A stretch of DNA of 8,766 nt from an uncultured Oscillospiraceae bacterium (lineage in GTDB: Bacteria > Bacillota > Clostridia > Oscillospirales > Oscillospiraceae): assembly GCA_944385305.1 (NCBI GenBank), contig CALWWS010000005.1:1-8766 (forward strand), written 5' to 3'. Made by a program: the position numbers and the translations under genes. This document shows, in pieces, positions 1 through 5,566 of the stretch; position 1 is the stretch's first letter; each line of letters begins with the position of its first letter. The notes beneath the pieces were generated by a model, which made no database searches, was not told where the DNA came from, and worked only from the letters and a program-made list of their open reading frames with translations.

Positions 1-49
1 CAGAGCCGATAACCCGCAGGCCCTTTTGGGGCGCGGAATATCGGCTCTG
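1..49. repeat. Long imperfect hairpin at window edge
   Basis: Arms CAGAGCCGATA (1-11) and TATCGGCTCTG (39-49) are perfect 11-bp complements. Inside them 14-17 pair with 33-36, and 20-23 with 29-32, leaving a TTTTG loop and an AG bulge at 18-19. The result is almost fully paired. No clean T-run follows on the plus strand (TGCTGCTTTG), so it is not a textbook terminator in that direction. Minus-strand transcripts would run out of the window before a T-run could be seen. It may be the end of an upstream gene's terminator or a dispersed palindromic repeat. The pairing is certain; the role is unknown. Confidence 0.6.
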
Positions 50-139
50 CTGCTTTGTCCGGAGGTATAAGTATGTTGGTTTTTGCTTTCTGTTGCAATC
101 CGAACTGCAGCTGTCCTATAGATGCTATCTTATGTGCAG

Positions 140-182
140 CCCTCTTTTCGCCGTTAAAGCGCGGAGAAAAGGGGATGTTTTT
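140..182 (+). terminator. Probable intrinsic terminator of upstream transcription
   Basis: CCC (140-142) pairs with GGG (172-174), CTTTTC (144-149) with GAAAAG (166-171) around a bulged T143, and CCG (151-153) with CGG (162-164), closing an eight-base loop. A TTTTT run at 178-182 follows three bases after the stem. This sits just before the promoter at 194-222, so it would insulate the SLH gene from transcription entering from the left. No gene that it would end is visible in the window. The rest of 1-193 holds nothing else I can support. Confidence 0.5.
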
Positions 183-193
183 GGGACAGGCAA

Positions 194-222
194 TTGACAG
201 GGGCAAATCCTGCAACTATAAT
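194..222 (+). promoter_or_regulatory. Perfect-consensus sigma-A promoter of SLH gene
   Basis: TTGACA at 194-199 and TATAAT at 217-222 are separated by exactly 17 bp (200-216), a full 12/12 consensus match. Transcription should begin near 229, giving an untranslated leader of about 118 bases before the ATG at 348. The leader opens with a weak AAAAAGC/GCTTTTT stem-loop (224-230 with 237-243), which may be chance. Confidence 0.85.
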
Positions 223-347
223 GAAAAAGCGCTTTGGCTTTTTCTGCCACTTTGGAGGACAGCGCGGCCGGCGGAACAGGGGGCGTGCCGGACGAACACA
301 AGCCGGGAGAGCGGAGAAGCCTCAATAATGTGGAGGAGAGAAGTTAT

Positions 348-1484
348 ATGAGAAGAGTTGTTCCCCTGCTGCTGGCTGTTTGCCTGGCCCTCGGCCTGGC
401 GCTTCCCTGCCAGGCCGCCGGGGCGGGAATGGCCAATTTCCAGAAAATCAGCACCTACAGCGGCCAGTTTGCCGACGTGCCCGAAACGCACTGGGGTCTG
501 TCCGCGGTAAAGACCTGCTATGAGTACGGTTTGATGAAGGGCTCCAGCGATACCGCCTTTCTCCCCGGCGGAACCCTGACCCGGGCGGAAGCTGTGGTCA
601 TGGCCAGCCGGCTGCATGAGATCTATTCCGCCGGCCAGAGCACTCTGACCAATGGAAGCCCCTGGTATCAGCCCTATGTGGACTACGCCGTGGAGAACAA
701 AATCCTGGACGCCGGCGCATTTGCCGACTATACTGCCCCCGCTACCCGGGGGGAAATGGCCCAGATTTTCTGCCGCGCCCTGCCGGAGAGCGAGCTGGAG
801 TCTATCCGGAGCGTGCAGTCTGTCCGCGGCGTGCCCCAGGATCATCCCTACGCCGGGGCGATCTATGTGCTCTACGAGGCCGGCGTGCTCACCGGCAGCA
901 ATCAGTACGGCAGCTTTGCCCCGGACGATCCCATCACCCGGGTGGAGGCGGCCGCCATCCTCTCCCGCATGGCCCTGCCCCAGGAGAGAAAGGATACTGT
1001 GCTCATGCTGCCGCTGACCTGGCAGGACAGTATCCTGCGCTTCCTGACAATTGATATGCCCCAGGGCTCTCAGGCGCTGAGCAACACCTCGGTATACTAT
1101 CAGGATGAGACGGGGGCATATAGTGTTGTAACGGTCAGTGTATTCCAGAACAATGTCTGTCCCGGCGGTAGCACCTATGACTGCGTTCCCACCGAGGAGG
1201 CGATGCTGGAGCAGGTGAACAGCACCCTGCTGTACCCCGCCCGGAACGCGGTGTGCGACGCCGTCTCCTATGGCGCTGTGGACGCCTACCGCACGGTGAT
1301 GGACGTGGAGATGGACGGGAGCACGAACAAGCTGGGTGTGATTTTCTTTGCCAGGGGCGACTATCTCTTTGATATCTCCATCGAGAGCACGATGGAAGAT
1401 CTGGAGCTGTTCCACCAGGTTATCAACGGCATTCGGGTGGACGGCAGCCAGGTGTCTTCCCTCTGGGATTCCCCGGCGGAGTGA
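348..1484 (+). CDS. Secreted protein with three SLH domains
   Basis: This 378-residue protein is predicted to be exported and held on the cell wall by surface-layer-homology domains, which bind secondary wall polymers. The start at 348 is chosen because GGAGG lies at 332-336 and the N-terminus becomes a good signal peptide: MRR, then a hydrophobic stretch at about 4-20, then a small-residue CQAAGA region. SLH repeats lie at about 41-92, 105-147 and 161-211, each with the diagnostic TR-E motif (TRAE 78-81, TRGE 133-136, TRVE 197-200); repeat 1 also has FADVPETHW. Residues from about 225 to the end form a separate domain of some 150 residues that I cannot name; it looks alpha/beta and has three or so cysteines. 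The gene has its own promoter and terminator, so it is a single-gene unit. A longer upstream reading with a TTG start at 234 would lose the signal peptide and is unlikely. Confidence 0.9.
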   Translation: MRRVVPLLLAVCLALGLALPCQAAGAGMANFQKISTYSGQFADVPETHWGLSAVKTCYEYGLMKGSSDTAFLPGGTLTRAEAVVMASRLHEIYSAGQSTLTNGSPWYQPYVDYAVENKILDAGAFADYTAPATRGEMAQIFCRALPESELESIRSVQSVRGVPQDHPYAGAIYVLYEAGVLTGSNQYGSFAPDDPITRVEAAAILSRMALPQERKDTVLMLPLTWQDSILRFLTIDMPQGSQALSNTSVYYQDETGAYSVVTVSVFQNNVCPGGSTYDCVPTEEAMLEQVNSTLLYPARNAVCDAVSYGAVDAYRTVMDVEMDGSTNKLGVIFFARGDYLFDISIESTMEDLELFHQVINGIRVDGSQVSSLWDSPAE

Positions 1485-1490
1485 GACAGG

Positions 1491-1527
1491 AAAAAGCAGG
1501 ACACGACATAGTCGTGTCCTGCTTTTT
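1491..1527. terminator. Bidirectional terminator between convergent genes
   Basis: AAAAAGCAGGACACGAC (1491-1507) and its exact complement (1511-1527) form a 17-bp perfect stem with an ATA loop. It ends in TTTTT on the plus strand and, because the stem starts with AAAAA, in TTTTT on the minus strand too. It begins six bases after the SLH stop and ends 25 bases beyond the stop of the minus-strand aldo/keto reductase, so it can end both transcripts. Confidence 0.95.
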
Positions 1528-1552
1528 GTATGCAGCCCCACCGGGCCGGGGC

Positions 1553-2593
1553 CTACTTGTTCAGGTCGGTGAGGATGATGCTCTGGTAGCGGGGGGAGGT
1601 CCGCTCCAGCTCATAGCACTCGCCCTGGGGAGTGGGATACTGCTCCAGGAAGGCGCGGATGCAGTCCATGTCCTCCTGGGAGAGCTCGAACTGGAGGGTG
1701 CGCAGGTTGGAGGCCACATGCCGGGAGTTGCGGGTGCCCACCATGACGGCGCCCACGCTCTTCTGGCGCAGGATGTACTGGGTGGCCACGTTGGCGATGG
1801 AGACCTGGTGCTTTTCGGCGATCTCCCGCAGCAGCGGCAGCAGGGCCTGCAGGCCGTCCCAGCCCAGGGAGTCCTCGATGATCTGCATGTACTTCACCTG
1901 GGAGCGGGTTTCCGGGGCGTCATATGTCTTTCCCATGTACCGCTCGTCCAAAAAGCCGCCGGCCAGCGTGCCGTAGCAGAAGGTGTAGATGCCGTGCTGG
2001 GCGCTGTACTCCAGCAGCGTGCGCTCGGGCCGCCGGTCGAACATGGAGTACTGGGCCTGGTTGGAGACCACCGGGACGCCGGCCTCCACCATCATCTTCA
2101 GGCGCTGCGTGTCCATGTTGCACATGCCGATGTTGCGGATTTTGCCCTTCTCCTGGAGGCGCATCAGGTCGAAAACCGTGTCCATCATGCCCGGAATGCT
2201 GAAATCCCACCAGTGGAACTGCACCAGATCCAGGGCCTCCCGGTGCATCCGCTTGAGGGATCGATCTACAATCCGCTCGGTATACGCCCGGTTGATAGTG
2301 GGCAGGATGGCCTTGTCCGGGACAAATTTGGTGTGGACCTGAATGTCCTCCTCCCGGTAGTTGCCGTCCCGCTTGAGCTCGCTGACAAACTCGCCGATGA
2401 TCTCCTCCACGCCGGTATAAATATCCGCGCAGTCAAAGGTGGTGAACCCCTGGTCTACCAGCATGTGAAAGGCCCGGAGCGCGTCCTTGACGTCCAGCCG
2501 GCCCTGGAGGCAGTGCTCGGCGGAGAGCTGCCAGCAGCCGTTGATGATGCGGTTGAAGGTGTAGCCGTTCTGAAACTGATTTTTCTGCTGCAT
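1553..2593 (-). CDS. Aldo/keto reductase
   Basis: This is a 346-residue cytosolic NAD(P)H-dependent oxidoreductase of the aldo/keto reductase superfamily, a TIM barrel that reduces aldehydes or ketones. The catalytic tetrad is visible: D54 and Y59 in FDCADIY, K89 in HTKF, and H127 in VQFHWWD. The C-terminal half carries expected features such as VATQYILRQKSVGAVMVGTR. The length is normal. The start at 2593 follows AAGGAGG with nine bases between; an extension 15 residues upstream lacks a comparable site. The gene lies 94 bases after the TIGR04076-like gene with no promoter or terminator that I can see between them, so it is probably the second gene of that T-box-controlled transcript. A small TGTGC-TG-GCACA dyad (2628-2639) lies in the gap. 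The substrate cannot be read from sequence. Confidence 0.92.
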   Translation of the reverse strand: MQQKNQFQNGYTFNRIINGCWQLSAEHCLQGRLDVKDALRAFHMLVDQGFTTFDCADIYTGVEEIIGEFVSELKRDGNYREEDIQVHTKFVPDKAILPTINRAYTERIVDRSLKRMHREALDLVQFHWWDFSIPGMMDTVFDLMRLQEKGKIRNIGMCNMDTQRLKMMVEAGVPVVSNQAQYSMFDRRPERTLLEYSAQHGIYTFCYGTLAGGFLDERYMGKTYDAPETRSQVKYMQIIEDSLGWDGLQALLPLLREIAEKHQVSIANVATQYILRQKSVGAVMVGTRNSRHVASNLRTLQFELSQEDMDCIRAFLEQYPTPQGECYELERTSPRYQSIILTDLNK

Positions 2594-2687
2594 AAAAGAT
2601 AACCTCCTTGGTTTGTCACATGCCGGCTGTGCTGGCACACAATGAATATCAGTGGGGTGCAGGCGCTCTTCCGCCGGGAATATGGGT

Positions 2688-3029
2688 TTACTCCGTCCCG
2701 CCTTCCAGCGGAACCACGGTACACGCCCCGTGGCTCTGCCGGCGCAGCTTGGTCCGCGTGATTTTGAACCGGGCGCCGCAGTTGGGGTCAGGGCAGGCGA
2801 TATAGGCGTCGGTACTTATCCAGTCATTGGGGTCCCGAACCCGCTGCTTGGCCGGAAGAAGGGGGAGGATGGCCCCCAGGGCGTACATGGAAAAGGCGGT
2901 GTTCTCCGGAAAGACCAGATTCTCTCCCTCCACCAGGAAGTAGTCCCCTATATGGTGACTGCACACCATGGGCCGCTCCGTGGCGGTGACTTCCACCTTC
3001 AAGTCGTAAATTTCAAAGCTGTCGTCCAT
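2688..3029 (-). CDS. TIGR04076-like small protein of unknown function
   Basis: This 113-residue protein resembles the TIGR04076 family, a group of small proteins without a known activity. The features seen are a VCSHHIGDYFLVEG segment (C23), a FSMYALGAILPLLPAKQ stretch, and an ACPDPNCGARFKI segment (C79, C84) near the end, which is the family's most recognisable part. The three cysteines and H25-H26 could bind a metal, but this is a guess. There is no signal peptide or membrane segment. The start at 3029 is fixed by AAAAGGAG seven bases upstream; the open frame runs further up, but only through the T-box leader. It is the first gene after that leader, so its expression should follow charging of one particular tRNA. 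The aldo/keto reductase follows it. Confidence 0.75.
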   Translation of the reverse strand: MDDSFEIYDLKVEVTATERPMVCSHHIGDYFLVEGENLVFPENTAFSMYALGAILPLLPAKQRVRDPNDWISTDAYIACPDPNCGARFKITRTKLRRQSHGACTVVPLEGGTE

Positions 3030-3047
3030 TTCTGCGCTCCTTTTCTG

Positions 3048-3333
3048 TAAAAAATAAAAAGCCTGTCCTTGGAAAATCTCCAAGGACAGGCTGAAAACCT
3101 GCGGTACCACCTTGCTTGACGCCAAATGCGCCCACCTCAACGGATGCCAACACATCCTGTGCCAGGTAACGGCGGCCCACCCGTCTCCGCTCACTCCACG
3201 GCTGCGCCGTGTTTCGCTTCGCCCTCTGAGGCCCACTCACAGCCGCCGCACTGCCCGGCTTCCACCATCCCGGACTCGCTGAAAGGCCGCCTTGCTGTGT
3301 ATCTTCCTCGTCAACGGTTTCTCATTTGAAATT
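3048..3333 (-). promoter_or_regulatory. T-box riboswitch leader
   Basis: On the minus strand the leader contains AAGGTGGTACCGC (3113-3101), the hallmark T-box antiterminator sequence, followed by the terminator stem and T-run. Upstream, stem I can be drawn. GAGG (3309-3306) pairs with CCTC (3231-3228), and CACAGC (3299-3294) with GCTGTG (3243-3238). A distal CCGG-closed loop holds GGTG (3266-3263) as the GNUG motif. The specifier loop on the 3' side reads AGTGGG (3237-3232). Geometry favours UGG (Trp) as codon, with GUG (Val) one base off. The bulge base after UGG is U (3106), which prefers tRNAs with A at position 73 and so fits Trp, normally G73, poorly. T-box leaders let the downstream gene be transcribed when the matching tRNA is uncharged. 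The amino acid is therefore unresolved. Confidence 0.93.
3050..3091 (-). terminator. T-box leader terminator
   Basis: GCCTGTCCTTGGA (3061-3073 in plus orientation) is exactly complementary to 3079-3091, making a 13-bp stem with a five-base loop. On the minus strand it is followed by TTTTTATTTTTT. It lies about 20 bases before the start codon of the TIGR04076-like gene. CAAGG of the T-box sequence (minus strand, 3114-3110) can pair instead with CCTTG of this stem (3085-3081), giving the alternative antiterminator. Confidence 0.93.
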
Positions 3334-3339
3334 TGCATC

Positions 3340-3368
3340 AGTATAGCAAGCTTCAAGCCGCTTGTCAA
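3340..3368 (-). promoter_or_regulatory. Sigma-A promoter of T-box transcript
   Basis: On the minus strand TTGACA (3368-3363) and TATACT (3345-3340) are 17 bp apart, 11/12 to consensus. Transcription should begin near 3333, just before the first T-box helix. The -35 box is only about 30 bases past the stop codon of the upstream CoA synthetase, and I see no terminator between, so that gene's transcripts may also run into the T-box leader. Confidence 0.85.
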
Positions 3369-3397
3369 CAGAAATTTCCGCGGGCGTTTTGCTGGGG

Positions 3398-5038
3398 TTA
3401 GCCCTTGTTCTGGGCCTCCACCAGGCGCACGCCGCAGTACTGCTCCCGCAGCTTGGGCTTTTCAATCTTGCCCGTGGCGTTGCGGGGCACGGGGGCGAAA
3501 ATGATCTTCCGGGGACGCTTGTACCGGGGCAGGGCGGTGCAGAAGCGGTTGATTTCCTCCTCCGTGCAGCTCTCCCCCTCCTTGACCTGGATGATGGCGG
3601 CGGCAATCTCGCCCAGACGGTGGTCGGGCAGGCCGATAACCGCCACGTCGTGCACCTTGGGGTGGGCGGCCAGGAAGGCCTCGATCTGAACGGGGTAGAG
3701 GTTCTCGCCCCCCGAGATGATCACGTCCTTCTTCCGATCCACCAGGAAGTAAAAGCCGTCGCTGTCCTGTCGGGCCATATCCCCGGTGTGGAGCCAGCCG
3801 TCCTTGAGTACCTCCTCGGTGGCCTTGGGGTCGTGGTAGTAGCCCACCATCACCCCGGCGCCCTTGACGCACAGCTCGCCCACCTGGCCCTGGGGGACAA
3901 TCTGACCGTTCTCGTCCACAATCTTGACCTTCCAGCCGTGGCCGGGGATGCCGATAGCCCCCACCTTGTCCAGGTGATCCATCCCCAGGTGGACGCAGCC
4001 CGGGCCGGTGGACTCGGACAGGCCGTAGTTGGTGTCGTACTTGTGGTGGGGGAAGTAGCTCTTCCAGTGGCGGATCAGGCTGGGGGGCACGGGCTGTGCG
4101 CCGATGTGCATCAGCCGCCACTGATCCAGCCGGTAGTCCTCCAGGCGCAGATCGCCCCGATCCAGGGCGGCCAGGATATCCTGGGCCCAGGGCACCAGCA
4201 GCCAGACGATGGTGCACCCCTCCCGGGAGACCGCGTCCAGAATGGCGGAGGGGGAGTTGCCCTTGAGCAGCACCGCCCGGCTGCCGGTAAACAGGGAGCC
4301 AAACCAGTGCATCTTGGCCCCGGTGTGATAGAGGGGCGGGATGCACAGGAAAATGTCGTTGCGGGTGGTCTCGTGATGGATGGCCTCCATCCGGGCGGCC
4401 TGGAGCAGGGCGGTGTGGCGCAGCAGGATGGCCTTGGGGAAGCCGGTGGTGCCCGAGGAGTAATAGATGGCGGCCTCGTCCTCATCCTCAATGAGCACCT
4501 TGGGGGCCACGCTGGAGCAGTTGGCCGCCGCCCGGTGGTAGTCCTCGGCAAAGGAGGGGCAGGAGTCCCCCACAAAGAGGAGCAGCCGCTCCCGGCCCAG
4601 GTCGGCGGCGATGGACTCCACCCGGCCGATGAACTCCGTGCCGAAAAACAGCACGTCCACATCGGCCAGCTTGACGCAGTAGTCGATCTCCTCGGCGGTA
4701 TAGCGGAAGTTGAGGGGCACAGCCACGGCACCCGTCTTGAGAATGCCGAAGTAGATGGGCAGCCACTCCAGACAGTTCATCAGCAGGATGGCCACCTTCT
4801 GCCCCTTGGAGATCCCCCGGCTGAGCAGCAGGTTGGCCACCCGGTTGGCCTTCTCGTCAAAGACCGACCAGGTGATCTCCCGCCGGTAGGGGGCGGCGGC
4901 GGTGGGCTGAATGAGCTCGTATTCCTTCCAGGTGACCCGCTGGGGCTCCTGAACCTCGGGGTTAATTTCCACCAGCGCAATCTCGTCGCCGTACAGCTTG
5001 CTGTTGCGCTCCAGTAAATCGGTAATAGGCATGGACAT
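3398..5038 (-). CDS. AMP-forming acyl/aryl-CoA synthetase
   Basis: This 546-residue class I adenylate-forming enzyme activates a carboxylic acid with ATP to an acyl-adenylate and then to a CoA thioester. Core motifs occur in order: P-loop YYSSGTTGFPKA (192-203), YGLSEST (338-344), LHTGD (416-420), DRKKD (434-438), GGENLYP (443-449), and PRNATGK with the adenylation lysine K524. The length is typical of long-chain or medium-chain fatty acid and related ligases; sequence alone does not give the acid. The N-terminus has two similar short blocks, RVTWKEYELI (34-43) and REITWSVFDE (53-62). The first ATG (5038) is four bases from AAAGGA; a second, in frame at 5032, is ten bases away and may be the true start. 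It is transcribed divergently from the iorAB operon and has its own promoter. Confidence 0.93.
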   Translation of the reverse strand: MSMPITDLLERNSKLYGDEIALVEINPEVQEPQRVTWKEYELIQPTAAAPYRREITWSVFDEKANRVANLLLSRGISKGQKVAILLMNCLEWLPIYFGILKTGAVAVPLNFRYTAEEIDYCVKLADVDVLFFGTEFIGRVESIAADLGRERLLLFVGDSCPSFAEDYHRAAANCSSVAPKVLIEDEDEAAIYYSSGTTGFPKAILLRHTALLQAARMEAIHHETTRNDIFLCIPPLYHTGAKMHWFGSLFTGSRAVLLKGNSPSAILDAVSREGCTIVWLLVPWAQDILAALDRGDLRLEDYRLDQWRLMHIGAQPVPPSLIRHWKSYFPHHKYDTNYGLSESTGPGCVHLGMDHLDKVGAIGIPGHGWKVKIVDENGQIVPQGQVGELCVKGAGVMVGYYHDPKATEEVLKDGWLHTGDMARQDSDGFYFLVDRKKDVIISGGENLYPVQIEAFLAAHPKVHDVAVIGLPDHRLGEIAAAIIQVKEGESCTEEEINRFCTALPRYKRPRKIIFAPVPRNATGKIEKPKLREQYCGVRLVEAQNKG

Positions 5039-5071
5039 TCGATCCTTTCCGGCGGGGAGGCGGTCCCCAGG

Positions 5072-5107
5072 TACTTTATCAGTTTTAACCTTTAAACCAC
5101 TAAAGTA
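5072..5107. promoter_or_regulatory. 36-bp imperfect dyad at CoA synthetase start site
   Basis: Centred at 5089.5, 13 of 18 base pairs are symmetric. The outer arms TACTTTA (5072-5078) and TAAAGTA (5101-5107) are perfect; GTTT (5082-5085) pairs with AAAC (5094-5097), and AA (5087-5088) with TT (5091-5092). It touches the -10 box and covers the expected start of transcription of the minus-strand CoA synthetase, the position of a typical repressor operator. It could equally fold in the 5' leader. No regulator is identified. Confidence 0.45.
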
Positions 5108-5135
5108 TCATAGCTGATTTTGCGGGGAATGTCAA
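5107..5135 (-). promoter_or_regulatory. Sigma-A promoter of CoA synthetase gene
   Basis: On the minus strand TTGACA (5135-5130) and TATGAT (5112-5107) are separated by 17 bp, 11/12 to consensus. Transcription should begin near 5100, leaving a leader of about 60 bases before the start codon. It is back to back with the rightward promoter at 5164-5192, with 28 bp between the two -35 boxes. Confidence 0.82.
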
Positions 5136-5163
5136 GCCGCGTAAAAATCTTTCTTTTTATGGG

Positions 5164-5192
5164 TTTACTGTCACGCTTTAATGTGTTAACAT
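5164..5192 (+). promoter_or_regulatory. Probable promoter of TrpR-like/iorAB/paaK operon
   Basis: TTTACT (5164-5169) and TAACAT (5187-5192) are 17 bp apart, four of six matches in each box, so it is much weaker than the other promoters here, as expected for a regulated one. The predicted start near 5199 gives a leader of about 30 bases. A TGTTAACA palindrome (5184-5191) overlaps the -10 box and could be an operator; its GTTAAC core is also the centre of the E. coli trp operator, but the flanks differ. Confidence 0.5.
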
Positions 5193-5229
5193 GAAATGGA
5201 ACGCACCAATTGTCCGAAAGGAGAGCAGT

Positions 5230-5559
5230 ATGGCAAAGACGGAGCGCAAAGGGCGCAGCCTGGCGCTGTACGAGACCATCTTAAAGCTGAAGGACGCAGA
5301 GGAGTGCAGCCGTTTCTTTGAGGATCTGTGCACGCCGGTGGAGCTGCGGGCCATGGAGCAGCGCTTTGACGTGGCGGTCTATCTCCAGCAGGGCCTGGTC
5401 TATCTGGACATCCTGGAGAAGACGGGGGCCAGCAGCGCCACCATCAGCCGGGTGCGCCGCTCCATGCTGGACAACGGAGCCGGCGGCGTGATGCGGGAGG
5501 TCATCCTGCGCACCGGATTGGACAAGCAAACGGGCGAGACCCAGAGGGATAAGGAGTAG
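5230..5559 (+). CDS. TrpR-related regulator, YerC/YecD family
   Basis: This 109-residue all-helical DNA-binding protein is related to the tryptophan repressor through the YerC/YecD branch common in Gram-positive bacteria. LCTPVELRAMEQRF (33-46) matches the region before the helix-turn-helix, and GASSATISRVRRSML (66-80) fits the recognition helix with the SSATISRV signature. About 20 residues beyond this (TGLDKQTGETQRDKE) are polar and probably disordered. The start at 5230 follows GAAAGGAG with seven or so bases between; an in-frame ATG at 5191 lies inside the -10 box and cannot be used by this promoter. The gene is first in the operon, and AAGGAG in its last codons serves iorA seven bases on, so it is tightly coupled. 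Whether it binds tryptophan, as TrpR does, is not known for this branch. Confidence 0.9.
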   Translation: MAKTERKGRSLALYETILKLKDAEECSRFFEDLCTPVELRAMEQRFDVAVYLQQGLVYLDILEKTGASSATISRVRRSMLDNGAGGVMREVILRTGLDKQTGETQRDKE

Positions 5560-5566
5560 AAAAGCC

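Noticed and set aside
221..328. Arg-rich 35-residue frame starting MKKRFGFF
   Set aside because: Its ATG overlaps the -10 box, upstream of the expected transcription start, and it has no ribosome site.
73..351. Cys-rich small reading frame with GGAGG (61-65) before ATG 73, whose TGA overlaps the SLH start as ATGA
   Set aside because: A probable terminator (140-182) and the perfect promoter (194-222) lie inside it, and its second half reads like out-of-frame GC-rich sequence. The overlap is probably chance, though a short peptide ending earlier cannot be excluded.
216..1541. 441-residue minus-strand frame opposite the SLH gene
   Set aside because: Antisense shadow in GC-rich DNA: low complexity rich in His, Gly and Leu, no motifs, and it runs through the terminator. 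The plus strand encodes clear SLH repeats.
1481..2602. 373-residue plus-strand frame opposite the aldo/keto reductase
   Set aside because: Shadow of the reductase, which has an intact catalytic tetrad and ribosome site; the frame also passes through the terminator stem.
3030..3236. Upstream extension of the TIGR04076-like protein to 182 residues
   Set aside because: The extra part is the T-box leader and terminator; the ATG at 3029 has a strong ribosome site and matches the family's size.
3362..5017. 551-residue plus-strand frame opposite the CoA synthetase
   Set aside because: Mirror of a strongly coding minus strand; composition dominated by Gly, Val, Leu and His, with no recognisable domain.
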